Shown: positions 1 to 8,907, counted from the first letter of the stretch. The stretch is 36,655 nucleotides of DNA from Gammaproteobacteria bacterium (GCA_011052215.1 DRJK01000103.1:1-36655), one strand, 5' to 3'. Numbers and translations: made by a program. Notes: generated by a model not told the origin, from the sequence alone.

Positions 1-153
1 ACATGAAACCGGCAAGCCTGATCAAGACACGCAAAACATGCCATCCATGGCGGCTCGGCTGCCGCATCCGTGCGGCAGACGGTCTTGATCAGGCGTACCG
101 ATTCCATGTCCTCACATTGATATGTGCTTCATTAAGTTAACGGGACAACAGTG
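1..153 (-). mobile_element. MITE-like repeat, copy 1 (left part cut by window edge)
   Basis: This is the first of nine copies of a dispersed family of about 232 bp. The terminal repeat GTTAACGGGACAACAGTG ends at 153. Before it lies the internal hairpin, with arms near 3-30 and 89-113. The segment next to the right terminus reads CCTCACATTG...TATGTGCTTC, the reverse complement of the left end of other copies, so this copy sits in minus orientation. The far end lies outside the window. The closing GTG can be read as an in-frame start for uup, but the ATG at 163 is better. Confidence 0.85.
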
Positions 154-162
154 ATATTTACT

Positions 163-2073
163 ATGAATATATTAAGTCTTGATAAAATAAATCTGGCCTA
201 TGGTCATCTGCCTTTACTTGATAATGTAAACCTGCAGATTGAGTCGGGTGAACGTGTTTGTCTGATTGGCCGTAACGGCACGGGCAAGTCAACACTAATG
301 AAAGTGGTCTGTGGCAAAAGCCAGCCCGATGATGGCACGATATGGCTGCGTGATGGTACCCGGGTTGCCTATCTCGAGCAGGAAGTTCCGGAAAATGAAT
401 CCCGAAGTGTTTTTGATATTGTTTCCAGCGGATTGGGTAATGTCAGTGAACTGTTAACGAGGTATCACAGTCTGGTGCATGAAGTATCACTGGGTGGTGA
501 CAATAACTTGTTGCATGAATTGTCCGACCTGCAACACAGACTGGAAGCAGGAGATGGATGGAGGCTTACACAGAAGGTTGATATGGTTATTTCGAAACTC
601 GATCTTGATCCGGACAAGGAGCTTGCACAGATGTCAGGTGGGCTGAGGCGCCGCGTTATCCTCGCCCAGGCACTGGTCAATGAGCCGGATCTTTTGTTGC
701 TTGATGAGCCAACCAACCATCTTGATATCAGCTCGATTACCTGGCTTGAGGAATTTTTGCGGTCATACCCGGGTGCGGTTGTGTTTATTACACATGACCG
801 GACTTTTCTCAGGCACCTGGCCACCAGAATAGTAGAACTGGACAGGGGAATATTAAGGTCATATCCGGGCAATCTGGACAGTTATATCAAGCGTAAGGAA
901 CAGGAACTGTCCGCAGAGGAAAACGCGAATAAGAATTTTGACAAAAAGCTGGCAGAGGAAGAACTATGGATACGCAAGGGTATCAAGGCAAGGCGTACGC
1001 GCAATGAGGGAAGGGTGCGGGCACTGGAAGCGATGCGCAAGGAGCGATCTCAAAGGCGGGACAGACAAAAAAATGTCAATATGAACCTGGATTCAGGTGA
1101 AGCAACAGGAAAAATTGTAGCGGATTTGCGTCACGTCAGTTTTTGTTATGATGACAATGTAATCATACATGATTTGTCAACGCGGATTATCCGGGGTGAC
1201 AGGATAGGTATTATTGGGTCAAACGGTTCGGGTAAAAGCACATTACTTAAACTGATTCTAGGGGTTATCACACCCGAAGAAGGCGAGGTTGTGCAGGGTA
1301 CAAAACTGAAAACAGCCTATTATGACCAGCAAAGAGACCAGCTTGATCTGGAAAAAACCGTAAAGGAAAATATGAGTGAAGGCCAGGATTATGTGGTTGT
1401 CAGAGGGCACTCCAGACATGTGATCAGTTACCTGAAAGATTTTCTATTTCCCCCCGAAAAAATAAATACCCCGGTCAAGGCACTTTCCGGCGGAGAAAGG
1501 AACCGGCTGTTGCTGGCAAAGACCTTTGTGAAATCATCAAACCTGCTGGTACTGGATGAGCCGACAAACGATCTTGATGTTGACACTCTGGAGCTACTGG
1601 AAGAACTGCTTGTTGATTACGATGGTACATTGTTGCTCGTCAGTCATGACCGCAGTTTTCTGGATAATGTGGTTACTTCAACGCTGGTATTCGAAGGTGA
1701 TGGCAACGTAAACGAGTATGTTGGTGGTTATGAAGACTGGCTACGACAAAGCAAAAAACAGCAGGCAGAACTTCAGAGGTCAAAAAAATTTCCTGCTCCT
1801 GCAGAAAAAAGCTATGAAAAAAACCGGCGATCAGGGAAAAAGCCGGGCTACAATGAAAAACGTGAACTGGAATGCCTGCCTGGAAAAATTGAAGAGCTTG
1901 AGTCCGAACAGAAGCAGTTGCAAGATAAAGTAAGTGACCCCGGGTTTTATATGCAGGGGAAAGATACTATCAAGGAAATATTGAACGAAATTGCTGTCAT
2001 CGAAACAGATTTGTCAGAGGCATATTCCAGGTGGGAACAGCTTGATAAGCAGGGTTCAGAAAATACAGACTAG
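163..2073 (+). CDS. uup: ABC-F family ATPase Uup
   Basis: This is a soluble ABC-F protein with two nucleotide-binding domains and no membrane domain. The first Walker A, GRNGTGKST, is at residues 36-44 and is followed by signature MSGGLRRR and Walker B LLLLDEPTNHLD. The second Walker A, GSNGSGKST, starts at residue 352 and is followed by LSGGERNR and LLVLDEPTNDLD. A charged linker separates the domains. The C-terminal 90 or so residues are Lys/Glu-rich and look like the coiled-coil DNA-binding domain that separates Uup from other ABC-F members. At 636 residues it matches the usual Uup length. In E. coli Uup is linked to precise excision of transposons and to ribosome or replication-intermediate functions. 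An in-frame GTG at 151 belongs to the repeat end, so ATG 163 is preferred. Confidence 0.95.
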   Translation: MNILSLDKINLAYGHLPLLDNVNLQIESGERVCLIGRNGTGKSTLMKVVCGKSQPDDGTIWLRDGTRVAYLEQEVPENESRSVFDIVSSGLGNVSELLTRYHSLVHEVSLGGDNNLLHELSDLQHRLEAGDGWRLTQKVDMVISKLDLDPDKELAQMSGGLRRRVILAQALVNEPDLLLLDEPTNHLDISSITWLEEFLRSYPGAVVFITHDRTFLRHLATRIVELDRGILRSYPGNLDSYIKRKEQELSAEENANKNFDKKLAEEELWIRKGIKARRTRNEGRVRALEAMRKERSQRRDRQKNVNMNLDSGEATGKIVADLRHVSFCYDDNVIIHDLSTRIIRGDRIGIIGSNGSGKSTLLKLILGVITPEEGEVVQGTKLKTAYYDQQRDQLDLEKTVKENMSEGQDYVVVRGHSRHVISYLKDFLFPPEKINTPVKALSGGERNRLLLAKTFVKSSNLLVLDEPTNDLDVDTLELLEELLVDYDGTLLLVSHDRSFLDNVVTSTLVFEGDGNVNEYVGGYEDWLRQSKKQQAELQRSKKFPAPAEKSYEKNRRSGKKPGYNEKRELECLPGKIEELESEQKQLQDKVSDPGFYMQGKDTIKEILNEIAVIETDLSEAYSRWEQLDKQGSENTD

Positions 2074-2152
2074 TGCTCTTTACTGTTAAAATAGCAGAAT
2101 GGTATGCAAGCATGAAGCACAGCCAATCCAATTCATAATGATACTGCAATAG

Positions 2153-2857
2153 TCAGTCTGGATTATAATCCTGACAGTTCCAGTAATGCTGATTGACGAC
2201 GGGAGGCTTGCCTTCAATAGCAAGGGCCGCCTTGTACCGACCTGAAATCACGACGGGGATGATATGCCATGGTCGATCTGCAAATGGCCTGACAGGCAGA
2301 TCGTGTTGTAGCATTCCTTTTGGCAAGGACAAACTATCAAGTCCACCCTGCAACCCTTTGCCTGTACCCTTCAGATAGGCTTCCTTGAAACACCAGAGTT
2401 GATAAAAATATTCAGGCAGTTCTTCCCTGGCCAGATCCAGTAGCCACTCATATTCTGAAGTGCTGAAAAAACGTTTTGCAATAGAAAGGAAGTCTCGGCC
2501 CGGTTTTATTGTTTCGACATCAACCCCGATATTATTATGCGCGGAAACGGCCAGTAAGGAAAAGGCATGGGTATGGCTAAGGTTGAAGTAAATGCCCCTG
2601 TTTCTTTCAAGAACAGGCTTTCCTTGACTGTCTGTCTGTATGTGTATTTGTTGCGGGATTTCCTTGATGAACTTTCCCAGCACAATTCGCATTACAGCAT
2701 GTGATGTGATGAAGGTGTGTCGTTTTTCGTTTGAGTGAATGCCTTTAACACGAGCCTTTTCTTCAGGCGAAAGATATCCTGAGAGGAAATCAAGCTCATC
2801 TTCTTTTCCGGCAGTGGGTATTTGCCAGACTTCAACAGGGGCGCTGGTGTTTGTCAT
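2153..2857 (-). CDS. 4'-phosphopantetheinyl transferase, Sfp/AcpT superfamily
   Basis: This enzyme transfers the phosphopantetheine arm of coenzyme A to a serine of a carrier protein. The family motifs are in order: FNLSHTH, GVDVE (metal-binding acidic residues), then WCFKEAYLKGTGKGL, which contains the catalytic Trp-x-x-Lys-Glu-Ala block. The open frame extends upstream to 2962, but the first 35 codons would come from the adjacent mobile repeat. I therefore take ATG 2857, giving 234 residues, the usual size. No carrier protein, polyketide or peptide synthetase gene is in the window, so the acceptor is unknown. It could be the housekeeping enzyme for the fatty-acid acyl carrier protein or a dedicated one. 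Confidence 0.88.
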   Translation of the reverse strand: MTNTSAPVEVWQIPTAGKEDELDFLSGYLSPEEKARVKGIHSNEKRHTFITSHAVMRIVLGKFIKEIPQQIHIQTDSQGKPVLERNRGIYFNLSHTHAFSLLAVSAHNNIGVDVETIKPGRDFLSIAKRFFSTSEYEWLLDLAREELPEYFYQLWCFKEAYLKGTGKGLQGGLDSLSLPKGMLQHDLPVRPFADRPWHIIPVVISGRYKAALAIEGKPPVVNQHYWNCQDYNPD

Positions 2858-2932
2858 TATATTGTGGTGGTCTTGCAGGGCTGTCACTGGCGTTATACTA
2901 ACAGATAATACCCCCACATCTATACGCACTTT

Positions 2933-3164
2933 TACTGCTGCCCCGTTAACTTTATGAAGCACATATCAATGTGAGGACATGGAATCGGCAAGCCTGATCA
3001 AGACCGTCTGCCGCACGGATGCGGCAGCCGAGCCGCCATGGATGGCATGTTTTGCGTGTCTTGATCAGGCTTGCCGGTTTCATGTCCGGATTGCGGGTTA
3101 GTCCAAAACGCACTTGCCGCTTACATTTCAACTACATTCGTCACGGGTTAACGTGACAACAGTG
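2933..3164 (+). mobile_element. MITE-like repeat, copy 2 (full length, 232 bp)
   Basis: The left end reads TACTGCTGCCCCGTTAAC and the right end GTTAACGTGACAACAGTG, an imperfect terminal inverted pair. The internal hairpin arms lie near 2978-3009 and 3055-3085 and enclose a GC-rich core with its own small stem, CTGCCGC/GCGGCAG. The 9-base flanks (acgcacttt on the left, aaatatgtt on the right) do not match, so no target duplication is visible. The copy supplies the first codons of a long alternative frame of the transferase gene on its left. The rest of the gap up to 3180 holds nothing else. Confidence 0.9.
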
Positions 3165-3180
3165 AAATATGTTAAGTAAT

Positions 3181-3720
3181 TTATCGAACGATTTTGCTGA
3201 ATTTTGAGCCTTCCAGTGTTAAATTGTACATCAGCCCCTTGTTTCCAAATATAAAACCTACAATGGGTTTGTTGTGCGTGGTGGAGTCTATTGCCTTGCC
3301 CGCACCCAGTTCGATTAATGCAACCGATCCATCTACACCTGCTTCCCAGCCATCACTTTTTCTGAATTTCTCAAGGGCCTTTTTTTGCAGAAAAACAATA
3401 ATAACGCTTTTTTGTTGTGCTCCAAACTGAAACCCGATTGAGGCTGCAGCTGTGCTGTAATATTGTACGGTTTTGCCTTTTATCAACAATGCACCTTCAC
3501 CATATTCACCACCGATACCAAAACCTGCCTTGATCACATCGGGGAATACAAGAACACCCTCTGCTTTTTTCAGAAAGGTGCGCGCGCCACCTATTTTATT
3601 TTTAAATTTACTTAGCGTACTTTTTACCTTGATATCAATTTCGGTCTTGTCAGCCGCATTTATTATACTGGAGAAAGTCAGGATTAAGCTATAAAGACTT
3701 ACAAACAGAATATTTTTCAT
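3181..3720 (-). CDS. SYLF-domain (Ysc84-like, DUF500) secreted lipid-binding protein
   Basis: This is a 179-residue protein with an N-terminal signal peptide (Met-Lys, hydrophobic run, probable cleavage after INA at about residue 22). The rest is a single SYLF/Ysc84 domain with the family pattern of glycine-rich strands: GVLVFPDVIKAGFGIGGEYG, then YYSTAAASIGFQFGAQ. Known members bind phosphoinositides in eukaryotes; the bacterial role is uncharacterised and is assumed to be periplasmic or outer-membrane associated. A strong ribosome site (GGAGGT) lies 5-6 bases before the ATG. A PilZ gene lies immediately upstream on the same strand, and the 42-base gap suggests cotranscription. Confidence 0.88.
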   Translation of the reverse strand: MKNILFVSLYSLILTFSSIINAADKTEIDIKVKSTLSKFKNKIGGARTFLKKAEGVLVFPDVIKAGFGIGGEYGEGALLIKGKTVQYYSTAAASIGFQFGAQQKSVIIVFLQKKALEKFRKSDGWEAGVDGSVALIELGAGKAIDSTTHNKPIVGFIFGNKGLMYNLTLEGSKFSKIVR

Positions 3721-3762
3721 CTATACCTCCGGTTGTCTGCGATGGTTGATTGTGAAGTGAGC

Positions 3763-4131
3763 TTAACCGGCTAGCCCATATTTCAGTTTTTCTATTTTTT
3801 TCTTGTTAATCCTGTCTTTCACCATAAGCGCCTGCAATATTTTCAATGTATCGTTATTCGCCTTGCGAAACTGGATAGCGATGCCTCCATTGGTTTTACG
3901 AATAAATTTACCAAGAATACGGGATTGTTTCAGTCCCCGGCCATTTAATTCTGAAAATCTGATTTCGAGAACTCTATGTTTAGGGAAAGTAACATTATGT
4001 GTCAATAGTTCTGCCCCTCCCAGCGAAACATCGAGGGTTTTGCAGCAAAGTATTTCTTCACCAGCTGGACGCCACATCCTGATTTCCACATCTAAAGCTA
4101 AAGAGTCTCTTTTCCATGTACGTTGTTCCAT
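3763..4131 (-). CDS. PilZ domain protein
   Basis: This is a small single-domain protein (122 residues) of the c-di-GMP-binding PilZ family. The N-terminal basic RTWKR stretch resembles the RxxxR arginine motif, and DVSLGGAELLT fits the second (D/N)xSxxG motif. Beta-rich segments follow (VLEIRFSEL, GKFIRKTNGGIAIQF), then a helical basic tail. ATG 4131 is chosen over GTG 4134 because CAGGAG lies seven bases upstream of it. The ligand-binding residues are present in degenerate form, so c-di-GMP binding is likely but not certain. It probably forms an operon with the SYLF gene downstream. The target process (motility, adhesion, envelope) cannot be read from the sequence. Confidence 0.8.
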   Translation of the reverse strand: MEQRTWKRDSLALDVEIRMWRPAGEEILCCKTLDVSLGGAELLTHNVTFPKHRVLEIRFSELNGRGLKQSRILGKFIRKTNGGIAIQFRKANNDTLKILQALMVKDRINKKKIEKLKYGLAG

Positions 4132-4417
4132 CACTGACTCCTGAAATTATTTCTATAATTAATACTTAACAGTACTGTATTATTATGGTTCTTTTTTACA
4201 ATAAAATGAAGTAAAGTTGTATATTAGCTATCTTTTACATTAGTAGAGGCTAATACTTCAGGAGAAGATCTGAATCGGCATTTCCAGGCGGATTTCCACA
4301 AACATCATTGCGGTTAGTAAATACGGGTCATTGCGACGTGAAACATATTTTATAAAATTATAAAAATCAATATTATATTTCCTGTTCATGATAATTAACC
4401 TTACACTCTAATATCAC

Positions 4418-5251
4418 ATGCCAAATCGAGTAGAGAAAAAAACAGGCCTGCTGTCGATGATATTTGTCTGGCTCACGGGTATTTCCCCTACATTTAACCG
4501 TTTTTTATGGAAGAAATGGTATAACTTTCTTGCCCTGCATGATCCTGAGAGGTTGTTATCCAGCATGAACTACGGGTTTCTGCCCGTGGGGAATGGAGCA
4601 GAATCCGGGAAAAGTCCGGTGGATGTCGTACCACAACTGGAGCTCTATGAATATGTTATCAGCGATGCAGATATCAACGGCAAGGTTGTCATTGAAGTGG
4701 GTGCGGGTAGAGGGGGTGGTGCGTTATATTTATCAGAAAAATACAACCCATTATTGTATATCGGGCTCGATCTGGCAAAAAATGCTTCGGTTGACTGTGC
4801 CTCACTGAAGCAGAATAGTAATCTCACCTTTGTTGCAGGAGATGCATTACAGATTCCACTGAAGAAACACGTTGCGGATGTCCTGATCAATATTGAATCC
4901 TCCCATTGTTATTCGAGCATTGAAACGTTTATCGAAGAGGTGGCATGTGTCCTTAAACCAGGAGGATATTTTTGTTATTGTGACTTGATGCCGGTAAGTC
5001 AGGTAGCGATGATGAAGAGCCAGTTGGCAAGTCATGATATGCATGTTTTACGAGCCAAAGATGTAACCTGCAACATAATGGCCTCACTAAACCGGATTTC
5101 AGATAGAAACACAGACATGATCAGAAAAAAAGTTCCATGGTATCTAAAAAGGTCATTTTCTGATTTTGCCGGTATTCAACACACGGGGGTCTATAATCTC
5201 TTTGAATCCGGAAAGTTAGTGTATTATTTCTTTTTGGCAAAACGATTGTAA
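4418..5251 (+). CDS. Class I SAM-dependent methyltransferase
   Basis: This 277-residue protein has a Rossmann-type methyltransferase core. Motif I, VIEVGAGRGGGALYL, is near residues 91-105, with acidic motif II IGLDLA, then AGDALQIPL and the post-core VLKPGGYFCYCDL. The arrangement resembles small-molecule or lipid methyltransferases (sterol or phthiotriol types) more than protein or RNA methylases, but the substrate is not identifiable. The N-terminal 50 residues carry an aromatic/basic segment that may associate with membrane. The stop codon is five bases before the msrA start, so the two genes are probably cotranscribed. Upstream, 4132-4417 is an AT-rich divergent intergenic region with no repeat copy in it. 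Confidence 0.85.
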   Translation: MPNRVEKKTGLLSMIFVWLTGISPTFNRFLWKKWYNFLALHDPERLLSSMNYGFLPVGNGAESGKSPVDVVPQLELYEYVISDADINGKVVIEVGAGRGGGALYLSEKYNPLLYIGLDLAKNASVDCASLKQNSNLTFVAGDALQIPLKKHVADVLINIESSHCYSSIETFIEEVACVLKPGGYFCYCDLMPVSQVAMMKSQLASHDMHVLRAKDVTCNIMASLNRISDRNTDMIRKKVPWYLKRSFSDFAGIQHTGVYNLFESGKLVYYFFLAKRL

Positions 5252-5256
5252 GTATC

Positions 5257-5874
5257 ATGATGGTAACGATGGTTAAGGCGGATCAGGCACTGCAAGGCAG
5301 GCAAAGCCTCATGCCATTAACCCGTAAGCACGGCGTGCTTAATACACCGCTGAGAGAGGACTTTGATAAAAAGTATTCAAGACTGGTCGTGGGTATGGGT
5401 TGTTTTTGGGGTGCCGAAAGGTTGTTCTGGAAGCTGAAAGGGGTTTACACAACGGCGGTGGGGTATGCTGGCGGCTTCACCCCTAATCCTGAATATGAGG
5501 AAGTTTGTTCGGGAATGACGGGTCATGCCGAGGTTGTGCTGATTGTTTATGACCCAACGCACACAACCTTGCAGGATTTACTCGCCGTCTTTTGGGCAGG
5601 GCATGATCCGACACAGGGGATGCGTCAGGGTAATGATACAGGGACACAGTATCGATCGGCTGTATATCCGGGTAGTGATGAAGAATACCGGCAGGTGATT
5701 TCCAGCAGGGACAGGTACGCAAAAGTATTGGCAAAAAGTGGACTGCCGGCAATCTCGACTGAAATCAGGATTGAAAGTACATTTTACTATGCAGAAGAAT
5801 ATCATCAGCAATACCTGGCAAAAAATCCATCGGGATATTGTGGCCTGAAAGGTACAGGGGTGGATTATTCATGA
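5257..5874 (+). CDS. msrA: Peptide-methionine (S)-S-oxide reductase MsrA
   Basis: This enzyme reduces the S-epimer of methionine sulfoxide in proteins and free methionine. The catalytic cysteine lies in MGCFWGAERLFWKL at residue 49. Conserved substrate-pocket and core motifs follow: GYAGGFTPNPEYEEVCSG, GHAEVV, FWAGHDPTQGMRQGNDTG and TQYRSA. A resolving cysteine is in GYCGLKG near residue 195. The N-terminal extension with MPLTRKHGV is like that of the long E. coli-type enzyme, and the 205-residue length agrees. Several Met codons crowd the start (5257, 5260, 5269), so the exact first residue is uncertain. It lies five bases after the methyltransferase gene. Confidence 0.96.
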   Translation: MMVTMVKADQALQGRQSLMPLTRKHGVLNTPLREDFDKKYSRLVVGMGCFWGAERLFWKLKGVYTTAVGYAGGFTPNPEYEEVCSGMTGHAEVVLIVYDPTHTTLQDLLAVFWAGHDPTQGMRQGNDTGTQYRSAVYPGSDEEYRQVISSRDRYAKVLAKSGLPAISTEIRIESTFYYAEEYHQQYLAKNPSGYCGLKGTGVDYS

Positions 5875-5879
5875 CGGGG

Positions 5880-6111
5880 CACTGTTGTTCCGTTAACTTT
5901 ATGAAGCACATAACAATGTGAGGACATGAAATCGGTAAGCCATATCAAGACCGTCTGCCGAACGGATACGGCAGCCGGGCCGCCATGGATGGCATGTTTT
6001 GCGTGTCTTGATTTGGTTTGCCGGTTTCATGTCCGGGTTGCGGGTTGGCCCAAAATGCACTTGCCGTTTACGTTTCAACTATATTCGTCATGGGTTAACG
6101 GGACAACAGTG
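5880..6111 (+). mobile_element. MITE-like repeat, copy 3 (full length, 232 bp)
   Basis: It begins CACTGTTGTTCCGTTAAC and ends GTTAACGGGACAACAGTG. It has the same internal hairpin organisation as copy 2, with the core in the common orientation; the arms (near 5925-5954 and 6003-6031) carry several mismatches. The flanking nonamers (atgacgggg, tatcggtaa) do not match, so the target duplication is lost or the copy was rearranged. It separates msrA from the convergent PilZ gene. A frame of 64 codons running through it is judged non-coding. Confidence 0.9.
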
Positions 6112-6146
6112 TATCGGTAACTGAAATTGAAGGTTACAGCCAGAAA

Positions 6147-6452
6147 CTAAAAACCGGATGATACATCCGTCAAGTGACATGAAATAAGGTATTTATCATC
6201 AGCAATTGATTCACATCGAAGTACTTTGCCAACTGCCTTGATACCGGGAATGGTTTTTTTGCTTCCAGGTTTGATCTGTATGTTAATCTTGCTTGATAAT
6301 TTTATTTTTTCATCTGCAATCATATGAATCCCGGTGGCTGAAAAATTCTGCATTTTTGCAACCTTCCAGCCTTTATTATTTGCAGTTCGATACAGCACCG
6401 GACATTGGGCATCCAGCCGGGGAAATGTTCTATTATTGTTTTCTTTATTCAT
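6147..6452 (-). CDS. PilZ domain protein (second copy type)
   Basis: This protein of about 101 residues consists of one PilZ-like domain. It has an N-terminal RTFPRLDAQCPVLYR arginine segment, then NFSATGIHMI in the position of the (D/N)xSxxG motif, then KINIQIKPG and a beta-rich end with KVLRCE and YLISCHLTDV. It differs clearly from the PilZ protein at 3763 and is not a recent duplicate. The frame is open from a GTG at 6467; the ATG at 6452 is preferred because AGGTG lies upstream, though the spacing is long. It stands alone between a mobile repeat and a divergent gene. c-di-GMP binding is an inference from the family. Confidence 0.75.
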   Translation of the reverse strand: MNKENNNRTFPRLDAQCPVLYRTANNKGWKVAKMQNFSATGIHMIADEKIKLSSKINIQIKPGSKKTIPGIKAVGKVLRCESIADDKYLISCHLTDVSSGF

Positions 6453-6579
6453 TTCATTGATATTCACCTAAAATGCTCATTAATGCAATGAAAATCAGTC
6501 ACATAGCTTGCCACAGGACCGATCCAGGACTAATATTAACCTATTATCATTCTATTTTGAATCATGAGACCGAGAAGCC

Positions 6580-7191
6580 ATGAGTTATTCTGTTGTTTTC
6601 ACAGGTCAAATCAGGCCCGAATTTAAAAAAGAGGCAGTTGTGCAATCACTTGCCAGCATGTTCAGGAAGGACCCCTTGTTTATTGAAAAAATGCTTGCCG
6701 GCAAACCTGTCGTAATCAAACGTGATCTTGAACAGGAAGAAGCCAGGAAATACCAGTTTGCTATCAACAAGGCAGGCGTTTTTGCAAGCCTGATAGATCA
6801 GGAGGAGGTACGTCCAGTCAGCCAGAAAGCCAACACATCAAATACTGATGAGGAGGTGACTGCCAGTGAAAAAGAAACACGGAAAGCCGGGGAGCAGACA
6901 AAGCCCATGGCAGGTACGAATGAAATTTCAGTGGCCGGGCCCGGTGTTAAAATCATTGAACATGTAATGCCTGAAGAACCCGCCATTGACATTTCACAGT
7001 TAACCATGTCAGCAGCAGGAGAAATTATCGTGGAACCATCTGTAGTCGAGCCGGTTGCTATTCATGAATTTGTTGCAGAACTCTCTGATACCGGTACAAG
7101 GCTGTCGGATGAAGCCCATGCCAATGAACTGGAGATTGATATCTCGACAATGAGCATAGCTGAAGCCGGCTCAGAGTTACAGGACAAGTGA
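6580..7191 (+). CDS. Uncharacterised acidic protein with duplicated C-terminal motif
   Basis: I do not recognise a named family. The N-terminal 75 residues (MSYSVVFTGQIRPEFKKEAV to AGVFASLIDQEE) form a compact alpha/beta segment resembling short N-terminal modules of proteobacterial envelope proteins, with no signal peptide or membrane helix. The rest is acidic and low in complexity. It carries the same short motif twice, AIDISQLTMSAAGEII and EIDISTMSIAEAGSEL. Such motifs probably act as short linear binding sites, but this is inference. GAGAAG lies just before the ATG. It is divergent from the PilZ gene and about 145 bases upstream of gshA, so cotranscription with gshA is possible but not evident. 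Confidence 0.7.
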   Translation: MSYSVVFTGQIRPEFKKEAVVQSLASMFRKDPLFIEKMLAGKPVVIKRDLEQEEARKYQFAINKAGVFASLIDQEEVRPVSQKANTSNTDEEVTASEKETRKAGEQTKPMAGTNEISVAGPGVKIIEHVMPEEPAIDISQLTMSAAGEIIVEPSVVEPVAIHEFVAELSDTGTRLSDEAHANELEIDISTMSIAEAGSELQDK

Positions 7192-7335
7192 GCTAGGACA
7201 GCGAACAGTTTATTTCGTTAAGTATCAAGCAATCTGTATAACGCAGGCACGGTGAGTGCTTTCAAACAGCTTGCAAGTCACTTCATGAAAATATAAGATG
7301 CCTCACCAATACTTTTACTTACCCGGGCTATATCC

Positions 7336-8907
7336 TTGTACTCAGACATTAAGTTAAATATCGCTCGCCTGGTCGATACAGGTAGTACTGATTATTTGCA
7401 GGCAAGTCTGGTCGGAATCGAGAAGGAAAGTCTGCGCGTATCGATGGAAGGGAAAATAGCACAGACTCGTCACCCCTTGAATCTGGGTTCTGCATTAACA
7501 AACCAGTATATTACCACCGATTACTCAGAAGCACTTACCGAATTCATTACGCCGCCGATGACTTCAATCGGCAAGGCGCTTTGTTTTCTGGAAGACCTGC
7601 ACATTTTTGTTTATCAACGTCTTGAGGGAGAAAAATTCTGGGCCACAAGCATGCCCTGTGTGGTAATGGGTGAATCCCGGATACCTGTCGCGGAGTACGG
7701 CAAATCCAATCTTGGGAAAATGAAGACTGTTTATCGAAATGGCCTGGGGTACAGGTATGGAAAAACCATGCAAACTATCGCGGGTGTTCATTTTAACTAT
7801 TCGTATGCCGATAAATTCTGGAGTTGTCTTTACGAGTCGGGCGACAAGTCTGTAGAATTACAGGAATTTATAAATGAACAGTATTTTTCATTGATCAGAA
7901 ATCTTTTGAGAACAGGGTGGATCGTACCATATCTTTTTGGAGCTTCACCTGCTGTATGCAGATCATTTTTTGAAAATATCAAAACGAACCTGAAAACATT
8001 TGATGAAAATACCTATTTTGAGCCATATGCGACATCTCTCAGAATGAGCGATATTGGCTACCATAATAAAAAGGAGAATGAGAATGGTATTCAGGTCTGT
8101 TATGACAGCCTTGATGAATATATCGCAAACCTGAAATATGCCATTGAAACTCCTTGCCCCGAGTATGAGAAAATTGGAGTAAAGGTAAATGGTAAATATC
8201 GTCAGCTGAATGCAAATATCCTGCAAATAGAAAATGAATATTACAGTACTGTCAGACCCAAGCAAATTGTCGCACCAAACGAAAAACCCGTTAATGCACT
8301 AAAAGAAAGAGGCGTTAAATACATTGAGCTGCGGTCACTGGATGTTAATGCTTTTGATCCATTGGGCATCAATGAGGTCCAGTTGCATTTCCTTGAAGCC
8401 ATGATGCTTTTTTGTTTACTAACAGACAGTCCTGATATTTCTGCCATGGAACGAAGAGATATTGATTATAATGAAATGCTGGTTGCATTAAAGGGAAGAC
8501 AGCCCGGGTTAAAAATAAAATATAAGGGAAAAGATATCAAGCTGGGTGATTGGGCAAAAAATTTATTTTCCGCAATGGTCCCAATATGCGAATTGCTGGA
8601 TAGTGTAAATAACACAGACAAGTATTCAAGGGCGCACGGTGTTTTGTACAGGTCGGTTGAAGATTCCGGAAATACACCATCGGCAAAAATGCTGGCCGAA
8701 ATGAAGGAAAAGCAGGAGGCATTTCATTTTTTTGCAAAAAGAATGTCCATCCAGCACGGCAGCTATTTCAAGCAAAAGACCCTTGATGCAAACAGCAGGA
8801 AAATGTTCGAGGAACATGTTAGTGAATCACTGATCAGGCAGAAACAGATTGAAAGTTCAGATGAGATATCCTTTGATGTTTTTATGGAAAACTATTACAG
8901 GAACTAG
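7336..8907 (+). CDS. gshA: Glutamate-cysteine ligase GshA, proteobacterial type
   Basis: This enzyme carries out the first step of glutathione synthesis, ATP-dependent formation of gamma-glutamylcysteine. It aligns along its length with the E. coli-type enzyme: GIEKESLRV, ITTDYSEALTEFITPP, WATSMPCVV, YGKSNLGKMKTVYRNGLGYR, MQTIAGVHFNYS, YLFGASPAVC, YATSLRMSDIGYHNK, LQIENEYYSTVRPK and YIELRSLDVNAFDPLG. These include the substrate-binding and metal-binding residues. The length of about 523 agrees with the family. The best start is the TTG at 7336, since homology begins soon after it and no upstream ATG is in frame; no clear ribosome site precedes it. gshB is not in the window. The gene is followed by a deleted repeat copy. 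Confidence 0.96.
   Translation: MYSDIKLNIARLVDTGSTDYLQASLVGIEKESLRVSMEGKIAQTRHPLNLGSALTNQYITTDYSEALTEFITPPMTSIGKALCFLEDLHIFVYQRLEGEKFWATSMPCVVMGESRIPVAEYGKSNLGKMKTVYRNGLGYRYGKTMQTIAGVHFNYSYADKFWSCLYESGDKSVELQEFINEQYFSLIRNLLRTGWIVPYLFGASPAVCRSFFENIKTNLKTFDENTYFEPYATSLRMSDIGYHNKKENENGIQVCYDSLDEYIANLKYAIETPCPEYEKIGVKVNGKYRQLNANILQIENEYYSTVRPKQIVAPNEKPVNALKERGVKYIELRSLDVNAFDPLGINEVQLHFLEAMMLFCLLTDSPDISAMERRDIDYNEMLVALKGRQPGLKIKYKGKDIKLGDWAKNLFSAMVPICELLDSVNNTDKYSRAHGVLYRSVEDSGNTPSAKMLAEMKEKQEAFHFFAKRMSIQHGSYFKQKTLDANSRKMFEEHVSESLIRQKQIESSDEISFDVFMENYYRN

Noticed and set aside
5926-6120. Frames of 60-80 codons running through the repeats, also at 21738, 26346 and 26373
   Set aside because: They are shared because the DNA repeat is shared, not because a protein is conserved. 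Frame, start and length differ between copies and no ribosome site is seen.
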